Assembly: GCA_011174845.1 (NCBI GenBank)
Contig: DUEW01000019.1
Coordinates: 1-37,783 of the forward strand
Origin: Anaerolineae bacterium
Lineage (GTDB): Bacteria; Chloroflexota; Anaerolineae; Anaerolineales; E44-bin32
DNA length: 37,783 bases
Reading direction: 5' to 3'
The notes beneath the pieces are model-generated. The model was given only the letters and a program-made list of their open reading frames with translations, was not told the origin of the DNA and ran no database searches. Made by a program: the position numbers and the translations under genes. Positions 35,499 to 37,783 of the stretch are shown one piece after another (within the stretch, counting starts at the first letter, position 1; each line of letters begins with the position of its first letter).

Positions 35499-36479
35499 TC
35501 AGCGCATCGTCAGCGCCATCACCGCTTTCTGAACATGAAGACGGTTCTCCGCTTCGTCGAAGACAACGCTATGCGGTCCATCGATCACCCCATCGGTGAC
35601 CTCAATGTTGCGGTCGGCAGGAAGAGGATGCATGTAAATTGAATCATCCTTGGCAAGGGCCATCTTTCTCTCGTCGGTGATCCAATCCTGATACTGATCT
35701 TGGATACGCTTACCTTCATCAGGATCAGTGGTAGTTATCAGTGGCCCCCAAGACTTGGCATATAGAATGTCGGCGTCCTTGAATGCCGCTTCCATATCAT
35801 CCACCACTTCAAAGCTAGTTTTGTGCTTCCGGGCTTCTTCCCGCGCTTGATCCATAATCTCAGGCATGAGACTGAATTCCGGCGGGTGTGCGAGAACCAG
35901 ATCCAAGCCGAAGCGCGGCATTTGCAGGATGAGCGACTGTGGCACGGAGATAGGCTTCAGGTAGGAAGCCGCGTAAGCCCAGGAAACCACCATCCGCTTG
36001 CCCCGCAGATCACGACCCTTCTTCTCGATGACGGTCATCAGATCGGCCAAAATCTGAAAGGGGTGATAGAAGTCACATTGCATATTTAAGACCGGCACCC
36101 GGGATGCCTCCGCAACCAGGTTAAGATAGCGATTGCCGATTCCCCAATCCACATGCCGGATGGCGATCCCATCAAAATAGCGACCGAAGATGTCTCCCAT
36201 TTCCTTTTCGGTATCGCCGTGAGATATCTGTGTAGTCCTCGATTCAATGAAAGCAGCATGCCCACCTAGTTGAGCCATCCCCGCCTCAAAAGATCCGCGT
36301 GTGCGAGTACTGGAAAAGAAGAACAACATCGCCAGCACCTTGTCACGCAAGTAAGGATGCGGTTCGCCCATGGCACGCTTGCGCTTCAAATCAAAGGCCA
36401 CATCGATCACAGTCTCGACTTCTTCTTTGGTGAAATCAAGATCGCCGATGAGATCTCTACCTCGGAGGTCTGTTTGCAT
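35499..36479 (-). CDS. ygeW: YgeW-like knotted carbamoyltransferase
   Basis: A 326-residue ornithine/aspartate carbamoyltransferase-superfamily enzyme. SSTRTR (56-61) binds carbamoyl phosphate, HPFQ (139-142) replaces the common HPTQ/HPCQ, and SWAYAASYLKPISVPQSL (166-183) matches the proline-containing loop of the knotted group (acetylornithine, succinylornithine, YgeW). The HPLPADRNIEV stretch fits YgeW-type HxLP. In yge clusters the enzyme is thought to run in the catabolic direction, releasing carbamoyl phosphate from a ureido substrate. AGAGGA precedes the ATG. Two carbamoyltransferases in tandem suggest different ureido substrates. Confidence 0.85.
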   Translation of the reverse strand: MQTDLRGRDLIGDLDFTKEEVETVIDVAFDLKRKRAMGEPHPYLRDKVLAMLFFFSSTRTRGSFEAGMAQLGGHAAFIESRTTQISHGDTEKEMGDIFGRYFDGIAIRHVDWGIGNRYLNLVAEASRVPVLNMQCDFYHPFQILADLMTVIEKKGRDLRGKRMVVSWAYAASYLKPISVPQSLILQMPRFGLDLVLAHPPEFSLMPEIMDQAREEARKHKTSFEVVDDMEAAFKDADILYAKSWGPLITTTDPDEGKRIQDQYQDWITDERKMALAKDDSIYMHPLPADRNIEVTDGVIDGPHSVVFDEAENRLHVQKAVMALTMR

Positions 36480-36523
36480 TTGGATCCTCTTTCCTAAATC
36501 AAGTACATAAAGATTGTTATATA

Positions 36524-36582
36524 GGGATCAGGGATTGGGTGGCATCATCAGTATCCTGATCCCCGATCCCTAATCCCTGATT
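36524..36582. repeat. Inverted heptamer repeats between carbamoyltransferase genes
   Basis: Four tandem 7-base units, CCTGATC, CCCGATC, CCTAATC and CCTGATT, run from 36555 to 36582. A partly complementary copy, GGGATCAGGGATTGGG, lies at 36524-36539. On the minus strand the array reads GGGATTAGGGATCGGGG, a G-rich, quadruplex-like tract. Heptamer arrays of this type are known from Chloroflexota genomes. Confidence 0.65.
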
Positions 36583-36595
36583 CCGAATACCTTGA

Positions 36596-37546
36596 TCACT
36601 CCATCGCCCCAAGGACCAATGCCAGAAGTCCCATACGCATGACAACGCCGTTGAAGGCCTCAGCCCAGTATCGAGCATGGCGTGTGTAGTCAACTTCCTC
36701 TAAGAGCTCATCCATCCTGGGAAGTGAATGCAGGATGATCGAATCCGGTTTGGCATTTCGCATCAACTTCTTGGTGACTTGATAATTGGCCGGGGTGAGC
36801 CCTACGGCGCCTTCCCGCTCGTCTCGACTTTTAGTATAGTCAGGCTGAACCACTGGTTCCATGTAGATCACATCGGCGTCTGCGATGGCCTGCTCGATGT
36901 GCTCTACCTCACGATAACGTAAATTAAGCTCATCGATCTCCTTCTTGAACTCGTCAGTTAAGGACATCTCTGGTGGAGCGATGTATGTCGCTTCGATGTC
37001 AAACTGCGACATGGCATAGCTCATCGAATGCATGGTGCGCATACGCATGTCGCCCACGAGCAAGAAATGCAGCCCATCCAAACGACCCAATTCCTTGTAG
37101 ATCGTATACATATCGGTCAGCACCTGTGTGGGGTGCTCTCCCCATCCATCTCCCGCGTTAATAACGGGTACGCTTGACCAGCGAGCAGCTTCCGCCGGTG
37201 CGCCCTGCTGAAAATGGCGCATGACGATCACATCGCCATAGTACTCCAACATGTGGACAGTGTCTTTAATCGACTCTTGATAAAAATCGCCTGCTCGCGT
37301 CATCTTGACATCGGAAAAGCCGGTCACTTGTCCACCCAACCTGAGCATCGCGGCCTCATGCGCCAAGCGAGTTCGAGTGCTCGGTTGATAAAAGGCGGTC
37401 ACTAAAATCTTGTTCGCCAACAAATCCGAATTCAAGCGATCTCGTGCGATGGGGGCCAACTTATCACAGACTTCAAAGACCCGAAAATATTCTTCGCGCT
37501 CAAACCCTTTCAGGGAAAGGATATCGCGTCCTGCAAAACTACGCAT
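36596..37546 (-). CDS. Aspartate carbamoyltransferase-like enzyme
   Basis: A 316-residue ATCase-family protein. STRTR (56-60), a GDGWGEHPTQ stretch with HPTQ at 138-141, and the C-terminal HSLPRMDELLEEVDYTRHARYW follow the catalytic chain of aspartate carbamoyltransferase. The HPLPR proline is serine here, and the mobile loop reads TRAGDFYQESIKDT instead of the usual KKGES/SLADT pattern, so the acceptor may not be aspartate. No pyrI-type regulatory gene is nearby. The ATG at 37544-37546 is chosen for GAGGAGG seven bases upstream. It heads the long cluster. Confidence 0.82.
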   Translation of the reverse strand: MRSFAGRDILSLKGFEREEYFRVFEVCDKLAPIARDRLNSDLLANKILVTAFYQPSTRTRLAHEAAMLRLGGQVTGFSDVKMTRAGDFYQESIKDTVHMLEYYGDVIVMRHFQQGAPAEAARWSSVPVINAGDGWGEHPTQVLTDMYTIYKELGRLDGLHFLLVGDMRMRTMHSMSYAMSQFDIEATYIAPPEMSLTDEFKKEIDELNLRYREVEHIEQAIADADVIYMEPVVQPDYTKSRDEREGAVGLTPANYQVTKKLMRNAKPDSIILHSLPRMDELLEEVDYTRHARYWAEAFNGVVMRMGLLALVLGAME

Positions 37547-37602
37547 TGGATAACCTCCTCGTTGCTCCAGTTTGTCCATTCGTCAGGAACAACCTCTTGC
37601 TC

Positions 37603-37608
37603 ATTATA
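37603..37608 (-). promoter_or_regulatory. -10 element upstream of the cluster
   Basis: TATAAT on the minus strand lies about 57 bases before the first carbamoyltransferase ATG, giving a leader of about 50 bases with the GAGGAGG ribosome site. The -35 is poor. It is the best candidate for the main promoter of the whole cluster and suggests activator-dependent expression. Confidence 0.45.
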
Positions 37609-37783
37609 GTTTTTATTGTACGGCGTGTTTGTTCTATCCTCGCTCCCTCACACTGTAAGATATCGAAGCGAAAGGTTTTAGGAAGGGTCGCGGGTGGAAC
37701 TTCCAACTGGCTTTCTGACTCCGGTTCGAATGGCAAAAATGTGGCGGGGTCCATGTTTTTTTTAGGATCGTGATGAGAGCTTC

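Noticed and set aside
37539-37754. A 71-codon minus-strand frame upstream of the first carbamoyltransferase, open to the window edge
   Set aside because: No ribosome site precedes its ATG, the product matches nothing I know, it runs through the -10 element and leader, and it ends inside the next gene's start. It could still be the tail of a gene beyond the edge, but nothing in the sequence supports that.

Overview
The window reads almost entirely on the minus strand and looks like a bacterial chromosome segment of moderate GC content. The best guess is a Chloroflexota (Anaerolineae-like) bacterium. That guess rests on a bacterial recA and aspS next to a complete-looking late F420 pathway, on BMP-type nucleoside transport, and on short palindromic intergenic repeats of the kind common in that phylum. 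No rRNA, tRNA or single-copy taxonomic marker beyond recA/aspS is present, so the assignment is inference.

Layout, in plus coordinates (transcription runs right to left). 1-409 is the 5' part of recA. 410-917 is a structure-rich gap with a possible small RNA. 918-2684 is aspS with its own promoter and a leader that can fold two ways. From 37546 down to 2988 runs one nearly unbroken same-strand cluster of about 34.6 kb, much of it joined by ATGA or TGATG overlaps. In transcription order it holds: two carbamoyltransferases (an ATCase-like one and a YgeW-like one); a BMP-family lipoprotein, an ABC ATPase and two permeases; a threonine-synthase-like PLP enzyme; a family 2 glycosyltransferase; a second fold-type-II PLP enzyme; a conserved hypothetical protein; dihydropyrimidinase; a NUDIX hydrolase; the aminohydrolase SsnA; and an F420 block (F420:NADP reductase, CofE, a nitroreductase-like protein, CofD, CofC, an LLM oxidoreductase). 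Then come a thioesterase, a first molybdenum hydroxylase (FAD subunit plus a 2Fe-2S/Mo fusion), a tiny DHH-like fragment, XdhC, a second hydroxylase (FAD/2Fe-2S fusion plus a Mo subunit) with a membrane protein and a nucleoside-phosphorylase-like protein between its parts, then YqeB, a YqeC-MocA fusion and MocA.

Taken together this is a variant of the E. coli yge/yqe/ssnA/xdhD (selenium-dependent molybdenum hydroxylase, purine/urate breakdown) cluster. A plausible reading is: nucleosides or purines enter through the BMP transporter, glycosidic bonds may be cut by the phosphorylase-like protein, rings are oxidised by the Mo hydroxylases (matured by XdhC, MocA, YqeB, YqeC), deaminated by SsnA and opened by the dihydropyrimidinase, and the ureido products are handled by the carbamoyltransferases and PLP lyase-like enzymes. 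The E. coli-type partners ygfK, ygeY and carbamate kinase are not in the window. An F420 synthesis and recycling module with an LLM oxidoreductase sits in the middle of the cluster instead. That is the most interesting feature: possibly an F420-linked purine or azaheterocycle degradation system.
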